Below are positions 1-8,053 of a stretch of DNA of 44,426 nucleotides, piece by piece; position 1 is the stretch's first letter, and every line of letters starts with the position of its first letter. Source of the DNA: a virus. Where the stretch lies: positions 1-44,426 of IMG/VR virus record IMGVR_UViG_3300014050_000050. One strand, 5' to 3'. A model generated the notes under the pieces. It had not been told where the DNA came from. It was given only the letters and a program-made list of their open reading frames with translations, and searched no databases. The translations under genes were made by a program, and so were the position numbers.

Positions 1-2030
1 ACGGTAGGTGATCCGTGAACTGAAGCATCCTCCAATACCCAAGACTGCCTCTTGTACAGATCACGATCAGCTGTGGATCCCACGACCACGATGCCACACT
101 CATCCTTGGGGTTCTCGGCCACAGAGGGGTCCACCCCAATGCAACGAAGAGGCATATTTGGAGCTGACGATTGTCGGTATGACTCAATCAGCTCCTCAAC
201 CCACAGTGCCCCTTCAACAGCGTCGAGCATTTCACCCATGAGCTCCTGAGCAGCAAGGCGTGTACCTGCGTACACACCAGTGATTGCATCCATGTATGAT
301 CCAGACAGATTGCCTGCATTGTCCATGGTCGAACCACGACTGATGACTACACGGCCGGGGTTCTTCTCGGCTTCATCCAACAGCGTGTACAGTAGAGGCA
401 CCCGCTTGGGTGTGGTGGTCACAAGGATCTTGGGGTGCTCCCCTAGACGTGTACCAACTCGAAGGTTATCAAACGCAGTCATACCTGCAGCATCCGGTGA
501 CTGCCTCCATGCAGCGACCTCATCACCCCAGGCATGTGTGAACTGAGGACCACGAAGCGAGTCAGGCTCATCGGCAGTGAAGCAGGTGGCAGTGTTGCCA
601 TTGGGCCACGTGAGGCGACGCTTCGAGGGCTCGTAAAGTGGACGCTCCGAGGGCGGGGTGACAGACATGACACCGCTCTCTCCTTCGACGAGAACATCTC
701 GCACATCGGCTGCAGTACGAGCGACCAGAGCGAATCGACGCTTCCCATCACGCGTGTACTTCGCCTCTTCACGAACCCACTCAGCAGCGGTTCGAGTGTT
801 GTGTGTCGGAATGAGAGACTCACCGGCTAGATACATGGCATTGGGAGAATCGACTGTGAGACACCTCATCTCGACAGGGGTGATCTCTTCGACTCGCGTA
901 ATCATCCTGTGCCTGAGACGCAACCCCTGGCTACCCACCCTAGACACACGGGATGCCTTCCTCGTCAGGGCAAATGGTATAAATACTGACGGTCTCCATG
1001 TCACACGATACTTCTCCCCCATGTCTCGGCTATTGAGGGTTGCCCTACCAACTGAGAGCACGGGACGCTCAGACAGCGAGCGAGCCAATGCCAAGACACC
1101 CTCAGCAAGAATTCTGTTGGTGGAGCAGAACTCTACAGACTTTCCTCCTGGAGCACAGTACCCATCAGAGTCCATCAACCCGCGAAGCAAATCTAGTCTC
1201 TGCTCCACTGAACCCCTCATGTACTCATCTGGTATATGTTTATTCTTCAGCAGACCCAGGTTACCTAGCTTAGTATGCAGGTTGCGTGTACCAATTCTGT
1301 TGTGTCGCACATCAGCCCAGTATTTCGGCTCATACCCACACGATGTCAGTGTCGACATGAGGGCTGCCTGATCTTCATCTCCACAGGTGAATACTCCACC
1401 CGATGAGTCCCCATCTCCGAGCCAATACCCCAACACATAGGGCTCGATCAGCTGCTCTTTCTCTGGGAATGCAATGGCTCCTGCAACAGGAATACAGTGA
1501 GTACGATCCCCACGCTTCCCGAACTTCTGAGTGTCGTAGATCTCTCGGGTCGAAATATATGGCTTGTCTGCCCAGTCAATCGGGAACTGAGTTGGGCTGG
1601 CATTCCTGCGCAGGTAGTTCTTTCGTTCAGCGTGCGTCCATGTGATCCAGAGGTGCTCCTCTCCTGCATCCAGGTACGTGCCATCAGAGAAGTAGACTCT
1701 GTATGCTACCTTCGGAACTTCGACATCGTGTGCCTTGACGACTCGAGTTGGTACCCCGAGCTCATCAAATATGATGTCCCCATCCACGATGTCGGCTAGT
1801 AACTTCCAACCATCGATGGTCAGGATCTTGGTGTTTAAGTCCAGCAACTTCCCGAAACCACGCCCTGCGAGTAACAACCAGATCGCCCAGTCCCCAGGTG
1901 GAGCTTGTTGTTCGGGTCTCGACCAGAATGTCCAATCCCACAGCAGCGAATCCTGATCCATATCAGCGAGGACAGCCTGACGTTCTTCATCAGGTAGCTC
2001 AGCCACAATCTGCGCCAATGACTTGGCCAT
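1..2030 (-). CDS. terL: Terminase large subunit, intein-containing, partial at the left edge
   Basis: Packaging ATPase/nuclease that cuts phage DNA and drives it through the portal. I translated this by hand because it runs off the window. ATG at 2030 follows a GGAGG site. Extein residues 1-61 end in AGRGFGK, the first part of a Walker A motif. A 350-residue intein follows, and the extein resumes with TRTAAEW, restoring GRGFGKT. Downstream are a Walker B-like stretch (THAWGDEVAAW), a TTTPKR coupling-type motif, and the start of the RNase H-like nuclease fold (CIGVDPSVAENP). The rest of the nuclease domain lies outside the window. An HTH gene and a terminator lie just upstream. Family assignment is secure. 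Confidence 0.95.
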   Translation of the reverse strand, partial: MAKSLAQIVAELPDEERQAVLADMDQDSLLWDWTFWSRPEQQAPPGDWAIWLLLAGRGFGKLLDLNTKILTIDGWKLLADIVDGDIIFDELGVPTRVVKAHDVEVPKVAYRVYFSDGTYLDAGEEHLWITWTHAERKNYLRRNASPTQFPIDWADKPYISTREIYDTQKFGKRGDRTHCIPVAGAIAFPEKEQLIEPYVLGYWLGDGDSSGGVFTCGDEDQAALMSTLTSCGYEPKYWADVRHNRIGTRNLHTKLGNLGLLKNKHIPDEYMRGSVEQRLDLLRGLMDSDGYCAPGGKSVEFCSTNRILAEGVLALARSLSERPVLSVGRATLNSRDMGEKYRVTWRPSVFIPFALTRKASRVSRVGSQGLRLRHRMITRVEEITPVEMRCLTVDSPNAMYLAGESLIPTHNTRTAAEWVREEAKYTRDGKRRFALVARTAADVRDVLVEGESGVMSVTPPSERPLYEPSKRRLTWPNGNTATCFTADEPDSLRGPQFTHAWGDEVAAWRQSPDAAGMTAFDNLRVGTRLGEHPKILVTTTPKRVPLLYTLLDEAEKNPGRVVISRGSTMDNAGNLSGSYMDAITGVYAGTRLAAQELMGEMLDAVEGALWVEELIESYRQSSAPNMPLRCIGVDPSVAENPKDECGIVVVGSTADRDLYKRQSWVLEDASVHGSPT
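798..1847 (-). other. Intein with LAGLIDADG endonuclease inside TerL (class 3 features)
   Basis: 350-residue insertion in frame between Lys and Thr of the Walker A motif. The N-terminal splicing region (LLDLNTKILTIDGW...) has Leu, not Cys or Ser, at position 1. His65 and Trp67 fall in block B (EEHLW), Cys329 falls in block F (RCLTVDSP), and the end is LIPTHN followed by Thr +1. Trp, block-F Cys and Thr +1 with no first-residue nucleophile are the marks of class 3 inteins, of which the mycobacteriophage Bethlehem DnaB intein is the known prototype. The centre carries two dodecapeptide motifs (LGYWLGDGDSS and LLRGLMDSDGYC), so the homing endonuclease looks intact. Boundaries are exact because both exteins rejoin into a canonical P-loop. 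Confidence 0.93.
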
Positions 2031-2048
2031 TCGTCCTCCGTAATAAGT

Positions 2049-2074
2049 AAAGGCGGACCCGAAGGCCCGCCTTT
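2049..2074 (-). terminator. Hairpin between HTH gene and terL
   Basis: Eight-base stem AAAGGCGG/CCGCCTTT. On the minus strand the loop centre is C(TTCG)G, a very stable tetraloop, and the right arm ends in TTT. It separates the HTH gene from terL. Confidence 0.6.
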
Positions 2075-2087
2075 ATCTTACCAGTTA

Positions 2088-2687
2088 TTACACTGTGTCG
2101 ATGGGTGGTCGGTTGTCGTCGATGATGCGTTTGTATACGCGGGAGTCTGAAGTCGTGCTCTTGTACCCATATCGAACCAATCGGAAGCGAAGAGCCCCGT
2201 GTGTGACCCCAAGCAACTGCGCCAGGCGATACAGCGATACCCCACGCGTGTTGTGTTCGAGGTCAATGAGCTTGGTGTACTCCTCGGCTTCTTCCCGATG
2301 ACGGGGGCTGTTGGCACGAACCATCTGAGCGTATGGCTGAAGCTCAAGCATGCGTTCGATGTTCTCCGGTAATGGCTCGGGACGATGTACTCTCTCCCGC
2401 TCAGGCATCACGGGAAGCTCAGGCACCACTAGCCCAGCTGCACGAGACTTGGCCAACGCCTCCTCCCGAGTACCTGCCTTTAGTACCAACTGCCGGACGC
2501 GCTCTGGGGAGATCCCCACCACGGTTGCCATACTATCTAGCGTCCACCCACCAGCCCGAAGAGCAGCATAGTGGGCGAACAATGTTTCTCTGTCGGTAGT
2601 TGTCTTCAGCAGAGTCGCAGTCTCTGGCGGAAGCTCAAGCATGATCTTTCTGTATCTGGTCACTGTATCCTGTTTCTCTGTGACCAC
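2088..2687 (-). CDS. Two-HTH DNA-binding protein, upstream of terL
   Basis: 199 residues with two helix-turn-helix-like segments: GGWTLDSMATVVGISPERVR near residues 46-66 and VSLYRLAQLLGVTHGALRFR near 153-173. Between them is a Pro-rich linker and a helical 'ERMLEL.PYA' segment. The architecture recurs in the proteins at 5441-5926 and 34638-35120, so this is one of three paralogues. Its position next to terL makes a small-terminase role possible, but a transcriptional regulator is equally plausible, and a better small-terminase candidate lies at 26406-27314. Confidence 0.75.
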   Translation of the reverse strand: MVTEKQDTVTRYRKIMLELPPETATLLKTTTDRETLFAHYAALRAGGWTLDSMATVVGISPERVRQLVLKAGTREEALAKSRAAGLVVPELPVMPERERVHRPEPLPENIERMLELQPYAQMVRANSPRHREEAEEYTKLIDLEHNTRGVSLYRLAQLLGVTHGALRFRLVRYGYKSTTSDSRVYKRIIDDNRPPIDTV

Positions 2688-2738
2688 CTGTCACCACCTA
2701 CCCTAACCCTACCCGTACAACATGTCAAATTTCATAAC

Positions 2739-2769
2739 AAAACCCCCGGTGTACACGGCCGGGGGTTTT
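2739..2769 (-). terminator. Intrinsic terminator after the portal gene
   Basis: Perfect 11-base arms AAAACCCCCGG/CCGGGGGTTTT ten bases past the portal stop. The T-run in the right arm serves the minus strand; the symmetrical arms would also work on the plus strand. Confidence 0.8.
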
Positions 2770-2778
2770 GGTTGCTGA

Positions 2779-4521
2779 CTAAGCTTTCGATCTGGGCCTA
2801 CTCTTCGGTGTAGGCTCCGGCTCAGCCAGTGGCAGTGGTGGCTCTCCTGCTGGTTGAAGTGTCTCTTCCGCAGCGGGGGCAGGCTCTTCCGAGGCGGGGG
2901 CTGGTGTCTCGGGGGTAGGCTCGGCGAGACCTGGTGGCGGTTGCTCTCCTAGGAAAGATTGATCAACACTGGTCGGGGTTGGGCCTCCACCCTCACCCAG
3001 AGCCTGAGCAATCTCGGGGCTCATTGGCATCCCGCCAGACGATCCACCATTAGCCTTCACAGCGTCCATGGCATCAGGAGCAAATGTCTGAAGCATGGCC
3101 TCGGTGAGCTCCGGAGTAATCATACCCTTCTCAATCATCATGCGTATCGCAACTTCTGTTGGCGATGGGGCATCTGCATCTGAGAATCCGTGAGCACGAC
3201 GCCATGTCTCGTATGACACAGCCATCTTGTCGAAGCCAGCATCTGCATCCATGGCTCGGTCATTGCGAGTTGATACTGCAGATGGGTCATACCAAACAAC
3301 GAGACGATCCACGTCAGCAGCCGGGTATCCAATGGCCTTAAGGTATGGGCGCAGGTACACAACGGTGATGGCATCCGAAAGCAGAAGAAGCATTGGCTCA
3401 ATGTGGGCCTTGTACAGCGACTCGTCAATCTGGATGGCGTTCGAGTACTTCACGTTGGCAAGACCCGTAACAGTATCCTTCGGTACATCAAGGCCCTGAA
3501 GGATACGCTCGAGCACACGATCAGCACGCTGAGCTAGGGCGGGGTCAAACGAACGCTCAAACTTGAACTGCTTGATCTTGTCACCGAGCTCAGCAGGACC
3601 ACGAATGATGAGAGGCACAACGGCAGAAGCAGAGGACTCGTCCGAGATCGGAGTAGTCATCGCATCGACGAGCTGCTCTTCGAACTCGTCCTCTTCCTCT
3701 TCCGGTGTGGGGCCGGTGATGTCAACCTCGTCATTGAACTGGAAGTCTGAGTCTGTACCGGCAGCCATAGACAGACCATCAGGCAGGTACAGCGCACCAG
3801 CGTTGAGGCGTGATCTGGCTGTGGCACGGAATGTTCTGTTGAGGAGGAGAAGCTCAGCACACAGGTCGAGCACACCTTTCAGGCTCGAGTCTGGCTCATC
3901 CGAGTAGCGGGGGTGTGCACGCCAGATACGACCAACAAATGCATCATTGGGAATGACGATCGGCATAGCACCATTGAGGTCACGACGAGTGGTGATGATG
4001 TACTGACCACGCTGGTCAATCCTCACCTCATCGACAGATCTGATATCCCAGGACTCAGGGACCCCGGTTCCGATCCGCTCTGGCATCTGCACCAAATAGC
4101 ATTCACCCGTAACTAGCAGGTTGAGGGCAGCGTCCTTGAGCAATCCAGCCTGGCCACCATAAGCAGAGTCGAGACGCTCGAGAGCACGCTCGGCTGCCGC
4201 GGTTAGACCTGAATCAACTGCATCGGTGTTCTTCAGCGCGACCGGAGCTTCAGAAGGATCAATGACTGTAGCGGCATATAGACGAATACGTGATACCACG
4301 GCACCAACAAGATTGAAGGCATATTTGATTTCACCAATGGCATCATAATAATCCCAGGCCTCCTGCTGCCACTGAGCAACAGCAGAGGCTCGGCGTGACT
4401 TAAACTGCTCGACCTCGGAGCGATCATTGATTTTGACTTGAGCAGCCGCAGCAGTTAGTCCTCGAGGTGCCGAGAAGGCGGCAGACGACGCCGGGGTGCT
4501 GTCTTTTCTAAATACGGCCAC
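2779..4521 (-). CDS. Phage portal protein
   Basis: 580 residues. It forms the dodecameric ring at the capsid vertex through which TerL packages DNA. The N-terminal part (QEAWDYYDAIGEIKYAFNLVGAVVSRIRLY), the central 'LLLNRTFRATARSRL' helix and the region leading to 'GLDVPKDTVTGLANVKYSNAIQ' resemble actinobacteriophage portals. The C-terminal 100 residues are Pro/Glu/Ala-rich and probably disordered. Start is GTG at 4521, three bases past the upstream stop, with AGGA upstream. The gene lies upstream of terL in transcription order, whereas many phages have the portal after terL. Confidence 0.88.
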   Translation of the reverse strand: MAVFRKDSTPASSAAFSAPRGLTAAAAQVKINDRSEVEQFKSRRASAVAQWQQEAWDYYDAIGEIKYAFNLVGAVVSRIRLYAATVIDPSEAPVALKNTDAVDSGLTAAAERALERLDSAYGGQAGLLKDAALNLLVTGECYLVQMPERIGTGVPESWDIRSVDEVRIDQRGQYIITTRRDLNGAMPIVIPNDAFVGRIWRAHPRYSDEPDSSLKGVLDLCAELLLLNRTFRATARSRLNAGALYLPDGLSMAAGTDSDFQFNDEVDITGPTPEEEEDEFEEQLVDAMTTPISDESSASAVVPLIIRGPAELGDKIKQFKFERSFDPALAQRADRVLERILQGLDVPKDTVTGLANVKYSNAIQIDESLYKAHIEPMLLLLSDAITVVYLRPYLKAIGYPAADVDRLVVWYDPSAVSTRNDRAMDADAGFDKMAVSYETWRRAHGFSDADAPSPTEVAIRMMIEKGMITPELTEAMLQTFAPDAMDAVKANGGSSGGMPMSPEIAQALGEGGGPTPTSVDQSFLGEQPPPGLAEPTPETPAPASEEPAPAAEETLQPAGEPPLPLAEPEPTPKSRPRSKA

Positions 4522-4524
4522 TGG

Positions 4525-4821
4525 TTAGTTCCTGTCTAGGAGTGTACTGAAAATGCCCACTGCCGCAGAGAGTGCAAGCACCAGGCAGACGATGAACATA
4601 ACGCTAGGTATAAGTATATAACCAACGACGATCGCTGAACTTATCCAGAAGCCTAGGCACCAGTAGCAGGTAAATAAGTAGCCAATAGCGGTGGATGGGT
4701 CGCGCTTGCTCCAGATCCAGTTCCGCACCTTGTCAAACAGATAGTCCTCGATGAAGAACCTGGTCACTCGGTATGAAGCGAGAACAAGAACTAGGAGGGT
4801 GAGGAGGTCAATCTTTATCAT
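4525..4821 (-). CDS. DUF1360-like membrane protein
   Basis: 98 residues from the ATG at 4821 (MIKIDLLTLL...). A hydrophobic N-terminus is followed by 'SYRVTRFFIEDYLFDKVRNWI' and then 'GYLFTCYWCLGFWISSAIVVGYIL', the CYWC-x-GFW signature of DUF1360 proteins, and a final membrane helix. Two or three membrane segments are predicted. It overlaps the upstream gene and ends three bases before portal. Function is unknown; a holin-like role is a guess from size and topology only. Confidence 0.75.
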   Translation of the reverse strand: MIKIDLLTLLVLVLASYRVTRFFIEDYLFDKVRNWIWSKRDPSTAIGYLFTCYWCLGFWISSAIVVGYILIPSVMFIVCLVLALSAAVGIFSTLLDRN

Positions 4822-5080
4822 CCAAGATCTCCCACTTGTCTGCCCCGCATATGTCATCAGCCTGAGCTCTAGTTATATCAATAGACAGCATGTACTCACG
4901 ACGCTTATCTTCCCAGACGACAGCTGGAGTAACCAACTTGTTACAGAACCTGTGACCCAAGACAACGCATAATGTATCGGCAGCTGAGACAACAAAACTT
5001 CTAAACATCGTGGTCTTGTATAACTCTAACTTGAACTTACCTTTTGAGTAGCAAACTTCATACTGATTTATTACTGTCAT
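4808..5080 (-). CDS. Hypothetical protein
   Basis: 90 residues, no recognised domain. A central hydrophobic stretch (MFRSFVVSAADTLCVVLGHRF) is followed by a charged C-terminus ending DDKD. ATG at 5080 overlaps the upstream stop as ATGA, and its own end overlaps the next start, so all three are translationally coupled in the portal operon. Confidence 0.65.
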   Translation of the reverse strand: MTVINQYEVCYSKGKFKLELYKTTMFRSFVVSAADTLCVVLGHRFCNKLVTPAVVWEDKRREYMLSIDITRAQADDICGADKWEILDDKD

Positions 5081-5454
5081 TCGGTGGGATCCTTACTGCT
5101 GTTGACATTGTTATATGGTCGCCAGGTCCTCAGTCTAGACCCGCAGCCACAAGCATTGTCCTTTTTGTATGCAACTTTTTTACCAGACACAGTCTCCACG
5201 TAGGAGTCAGATCCTTGATTCTTAATGAATGTCTCTGGCTTTATCTCTTCTCGGAACACGACCTTGGGCCCGTCGCTACCTCCATCGATAGCAATGATGA
5301 TGAGGTTATCCATGATAACTACTCGTGCTGTATTGACTTGTCTGGCAGCCTTGGGCGAGATCGGTGCTGACGAAATGCTAGTGAGCTCGACTGGATCATC
5401 CGCAGGTACCAAAGCAACTAGTGCTGGGAATACATCATGTTTAACTGAAGCCAT
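5077..5454 (-). CDS. Hypothetical protein with C-terminal CGCGSRLRTW motif
   Basis: 125 residues. The N-terminal two thirds look like a small beta-rich domain (VVIMDNLIIIAIDGGSDGPKVVF). The C-terminus carries 'KKDNACGCGSRLRTWRPY', a compact CxCG motif I recall from many phage proteins of unknown role, possibly metal binding. It overlaps the HTH gene upstream by 14 bases and the next gene by ATGA. Confidence 0.7.
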   Translation of the reverse strand: MASVKHDVFPALVALVPADDPVELTSISSAPISPKAARQVNTARVVIMDNLIIIAIDGGSDGPKVVFREEIKPETFIKNQGSDSYVETVSGKKVAYKKDNACGCGSRLRTWRPYNNVNSSKDPTE

Positions 5455-5926
5455 TGTGCTTCACCCTTCTATACATTGCTCGGTATGATACTCCTGCTGC
5501 ATCTGCAAGCTCTTGAATTGTCACGTGACTTCGGTACAGACTCAGGCAAAGCGCTGTAAGTTCGTAATTAGCTTTGGTGGCCGAGTGGTCATCTGGGAGC
5601 CTCGACCTATACTTCCGTGCTAGCGGAGCGAGTTCTAGCATCCTGGCCCTGTCGGCAGGAGTGATCCCCGGAGAGGGGATCTTCTTCGGCACATATGTCT
5701 TATCGACGGGGCTCGGTACTTCAATCCGGGTGAGGTCTGGGGAGACTGAGTTGACCCAGAGGCGTATAGTCGAGCGTTGCTTATCAAGTGGATCTCCGAT
5801 GGCCGAGAGAGTCCACCCTGCCTGGTACAGCGCATGGCATCGGTACTTCAGTTGCGTACCAGACAGGGAACGCAGAACAGCCACCTCCGCGAGGGGAAGT
5901 GGCTGATTCCGCGCTGATTTCCTCAT
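5441..5926 (-). CDS. Two-HTH DNA-binding protein, paralogue
   Basis: 161 residues. The N-terminal HTH-like region 'CHALYQAGWTLSAIGDPLDKQRSTIRLWV' and C-terminal 'VTIQELADAAGVSYRAMYRRVKHNGF' flank 'ADRARMLELAPLARKYRSR'. It aligns in order and spacing with the proteins at 2088-2687 (ERMLELQPYAQ...LYRLAQLLGVTHGALRFRL) and 34638-35120. It probably binds DNA; target unknown. Confidence 0.75.
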   Translation of the reverse strand: MRKSARNQPLPLAEVAVLRSLSGTQLKYRCHALYQAGWTLSAIGDPLDKQRSTIRLWVNSVSPDLTRIEVPSPVDKTYVPKKIPSPGITPADRARMLELAPLARKYRSRLPDDHSATKANYELTALCLSLYRSHVTIQELADAAGVSYRAMYRRVKHNGFS

Positions 5927-5967
5927 TGTCCCATTCTACACGTTATGTAGCATGTGATTAGAGGCGA

Positions 5968-6402
5968 CTAGTCAATGATCACCATGACGTTAGTGTCGCC
6001 CTCAAAAATGGCCATGAGTGTTTTAGAGTCCATGGAGCCATCGCCATCTAGGCCATGATCTTCTTGGAACTTCTTTACCGCAGCTTGGGTGTGATCTCCG
6101 TAGTACCCATCCTTATCTAGATAGGCCTCCGAGTAGCCCCACTCATGAAGCCGGCGCTGTATGTGGTGCACAGACAAAGACTTTTTTCGAGTGAGGTTCT
6201 TATATAGGCAGCGACTTAGGTAAACATGATCCTGGTCGTTGCCACTAACAACCGCGTACGCACTGGGTGGTGCGTTCCGGGTTGGTGTAGGTACTGCCTC
6301 GGCCTCCTCAATAACCTCGGGCACCGCATACTCTTCAGCAGCAGTCTCGGCACTCGAGTCAGAGATTTCTGGCTCCGGCTGGGGGGTATTTTTTTCTTTC
6401 AT
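5968..6402 (-). CDS. Peptidoglycan-binding domain protein
   Basis: 144 residues from ATG at 6402. In-frame codons further upstream overlap the methyltransferase and are not used. The N-terminal 55 residues are acidic and Pro-rich and probably disordered. The C-terminal half fits PG_binding_1: 'VHHIQRRLHEWGYSEAYLDKDGYYGDHTQAAVKKFQEDHGLDGDGSMD' followed by 'KTLMAIFEG'. This fold usually anchors lytic enzymes to the wall. No catalytic domain is fused, so it is a stand-alone binding module, perhaps virion-associated. The ribosome site is weak. Confidence 0.8.
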   Translation of the reverse strand: MKEKNTPQPEPEISDSSAETAAEEYAVPEVIEEAEAVPTPTRNAPPSAYAVVSGNDQDHVYLSRCLYKNLTRKKSLSVHHIQRRLHEWGYSEAYLDKDGYYGDHTQAAVKKFQEDHGLDGDGSMDSKTLMAIFEGDTNVMVIID

Positions 6403-6421
6403 GTGTATAACTGTACCAAAC

Positions 6422-6922
6422 TCAAAGACGAATGAATTTTCCAGGGATCCCGCATACTTCCAGAGCGCGTACGTTCTCTTCCCCATAAGCGACGAGCACA
6501 GACGGCGCACCAGATCTGTCTGTCTTGGTGGTGGTACCTTCACCTGGAATGAATGAAACTCGAGACTTGATAAACAGCAGAGCGTCGGCGCAGTCAAAGA
6601 CGTAGTCATGAAACATTTTGGTATCAGTCCGCGCAAAGATGAGTGCGATCCCATTGCCGTGCTCAACGAGTCGCTTCATGAACGGCACAGACTGCTTACC
6701 GTATGGTGGGTTGCACCAGACGCGGCCGAACCATGGTTCGACCAGTCCATTCTTACCATTCTCTGGCATATAGGTAACTCGAGCGAGCGAGTGCTCCGGC
6801 GCACCGCATGGATCCAGGTCGAAGTCCCCGAGTGGTCCCACTACCCAGCCGGGCGTGAGCCAGCGTGTCTCTCGATTATCCGCAGTCGGCGAGTCCAGGA
6901 ATGACTTGAATTGCTTCGACAC
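6422..6922 (-). CDS. DNA N6-adenine methyltransferase, phage Dam type
   Basis: 166 residues. Signature blocks of the phage DNA N-6-adenine-methyltransferase family (PF05869 type): 'WLTPGWVVGPLGDFDLDPCGAP', 'GRVWCNPPYGK' (NPPY catalytic motif, residues 71-74), and 'NGIALIFARTDTKMFHDYVF'. It methylates adenine in the phage or host genome, probably to evade restriction or mark DNA. Start is GTG at 6922, sharing a base with the TAG stop of the upstream gene. Length is normal and catalytic motifs are intact. Confidence 0.9.
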   Translation of the reverse strand: MSKQFKSFLDSPTADNRETRWLTPGWVVGPLGDFDLDPCGAPEHSLARVTYMPENGKNGLVEPWFGRVWCNPPYGKQSVPFMKRLVEHGNGIALIFARTDTKMFHDYVFDCADALLFIKSRVSFIPGEGTTTKTDRSGAPSVLVAYGEENVRALEVCGIPGKFIRL

Positions 6923-7089
6923 TAGTTACGCTGCGACAGTACCGCGAGCGAGATTGACGATAGACCGAGCACGACGGCCACAGTGTTGAGTCCGTATACC
7001 GCACACAAGATCCCAGCCACGGCGAGCGCAGCTGATAGGACTGCTACCCAGAGAATCTCTCGAAGCGCGTACCAGAGTCTACGAAACAT
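6922..7089 (-). CDS. Small membrane protein
   Basis: 55 residues from ATG at 7089 (MFRRLWYALREILW...). A basic N-terminus is followed by about 40 hydrophobic residues (VAVLSAALAVAGILCAVYG and TVAVVLGLSSISLAVL), giving one long or two short membrane helices. It overlaps the upstream membrane-protein gene. Holin-like size and topology, but no family recognised. Confidence 0.6.
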   Translation of the reverse strand: MFRRLWYALREILWVAVLSAALAVAGILCAVYGLNTVAVVLGLSSISLAVLSQRN

Positions 7090-7252
7090 CCGAGTCTCCC
7101 TTAGGTAGTACCACGCCAATTAGGGGCGTGAGCTGTCTCTGTCGTTCGCGCCGCATTCGGTATTCGATAACGACATAGGCAATACCCGCGCCAATTATTG
7201 TAAACGACATGAGCGCGAGAGCGACAAAAATAAAAATGTCTAAGGTTTCCAT
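7079..7252 (-). CDS. Small single-span membrane protein, predicted leaderless
   Basis: 57 residues from ATG at 7252. One N-terminal membrane helix (DIFIFVALALMSFTIIGAG) is followed by a basic stop-transfer segment (EYRMRRERQRQ) and a short cytoplasmic tail. A TATGAT hexamer lies exactly six bases before ATG, so transcription should begin at the start codon. It overlaps the next gene by 11 bases. Confidence 0.6.
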   Translation of the reverse strand: METLDIFIFVALALMSFTIIGAGIAYVVIEYRMRRERQRQLTPLIGVVLPKGDSDVS

Positions 7253-7345
7253 GCCGGAATCATAACACGGCCGGCGTGGGCGTATGGATCCGCGCACCGC
7301 ATACTTACCTCCGCCGGCGAACCGACCATACTGCAGTGCAAGACG

Positions 7346-7540
7346 CTAGGGCTCAACGACCTCGACATATGCCGCACCTGCGAGTCGCTTGGTCTTTGTG
7401 GTGCCATCCGCGCCGGCAAGGTGAATGAGTGCCGCACCAGCGTCATACCGCACACTGAGGACACCCCACACTGCGCCGAACACATCTCGGTACAAGTCAC
7501 CGCATACGAGATCTCGGGCGGGCTTCTCGGTAATTTCCAT
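7346..7540 (-). CDS. Small hypothetical protein, predicted leaderless
   Basis: 64 residues (MEITEKPARDLVCGDLYRDV...VEVVEP). It reads as a small beta-barrel-like domain (GDLYRDVFGAVWGVLSVRYD), no family recognised. The in-frame codon at 7579 is rejected because that stretch is the promoter: TTGCGC at 7571-7576, 18 bases, TACTTT at 7547-7552, then exactly six bases to ATG. Confidence 0.6.
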   Translation of the reverse strand: MEITEKPARDLVCGDLYRDVFGAVWGVLSVRYDAGAALIHLAGADGTTKTKRLAGAAYVEVVEP

Positions 7541-7546
7541 GTCTCT

Positions 7547-7576
7547 AAAGTACCGGCGCACCGCATGACGGCGCAA
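7547..7576 (-). promoter_or_regulatory. Promoter, leaderless type
   Basis: TTGCGC, 18 bases, TACTTT, six bases, ATG. The expected start of transcription is the A of the start codon. Confidence 0.65.
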
Positions 7577-7637
7577 CACATTCGCAGGTGTGTCTGGACT
7601 GATTTTTGTGTCCAGCAGGATCCGCGCACTGCATACG

Positions 7638-7665
7638 AAAAAACCCCCTCGTGTGAGGGGGCTTC
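7638..7665 (-). terminator. Terminator after the gene at 7690
   Basis: Stem CCCCCTC/GAGGGGG with GTGT loop. On the minus strand it is followed by a run of six Ts. Confidence 0.85.
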
Positions 7666-7689
7666 TCCGTACTGACGCGGGGGGAGGTG

Positions 7690-7878
7690 TCAGTAGTCGA
7701 ACACTTCGCTGATTACAGCGTGTGTCACATCTTCAAACTTGGTGGCTTCTGGGATGTTGCCGGCGCTCTCCTCAAATCGAGCAGCGAATATGTTTCGTGC
7801 CTCGGTGAGTGTATCCGCAGAGATTTCCACGCGGTACACATCACCTACCGCATATGTGAATCGGTATGTCGTAGTCAT
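7690..7878 (-). CDS. DpnD/PcfM-like small protein
   Basis: 62 residues, 'YRFTYAVGDVYRVEISADT' then 'LTEARNIFAARFEESAG': two beta strands and an Ala-rich helix, the pattern of DpnD/PcfM-type small domains. Similar patterns occur at 8479-8646 and 10201-10380, so this is probably one of three related proteins in the array. Function unknown. It has its own promoter, leader hairpin and terminator. Confidence 0.65.
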   Translation of the reverse strand: MTTTYRFTYAVGDVYRVEISADTLTEARNIFAARFEESAGNIPEATKFEDVTHAVISEVFDY

Positions 7879-7891
7879 TGTTGCCCCTAAC

Positions 7892-7944
7892 CGCGGGATC
7901 TCCGCGCTACTTCGATTATGGCACTAGTCAGACACTCCGCGCAA
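7892..7944 (-). promoter_or_regulatory. Promoter plus leader hairpin for the gene at 7690
   Basis: TTGCGC (7939-7944), 18 bases, CATAAT (7915-7920), expected start near 7908, then hairpin CGCGG-AGATC-CCGCG (7892-7906), then TTAGGGG before ATG. Confidence 0.75.
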
Positions 7945-8011
7945 CACCCTCCACCGCATATGGCGAGTGCCGGCTCTAGGATCCGCACGTCGGCCGCCGG
8001 ACTCGGGACAA

Positions 8012-8042
8012 AGAAAATCCCCCACTCTCTCGGGCGGGGGAC
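8012..8042 (-). terminator. Terminator after the gene at 8054
   Basis: Stem TCCCCC/GGGGGA with TTTT on the minus strand, directly after the stop. Confidence 0.8.
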
Positions 8043-8053
8043 TCTCTCCTCTC

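Noticed and set aside
658-1371. Long plus-strand open frames across the terL region
   Set aside because: They are antisense shadows of TerL and its intein; the minus-strand frame shows terminase and intein motifs throughout.
5968-6666. 232-codon version of the peptidoglycan-binding gene
   Set aside because: The first 88 codons overlap the methyltransferase in another frame; the domain and acidic linker fit a start at 6402.
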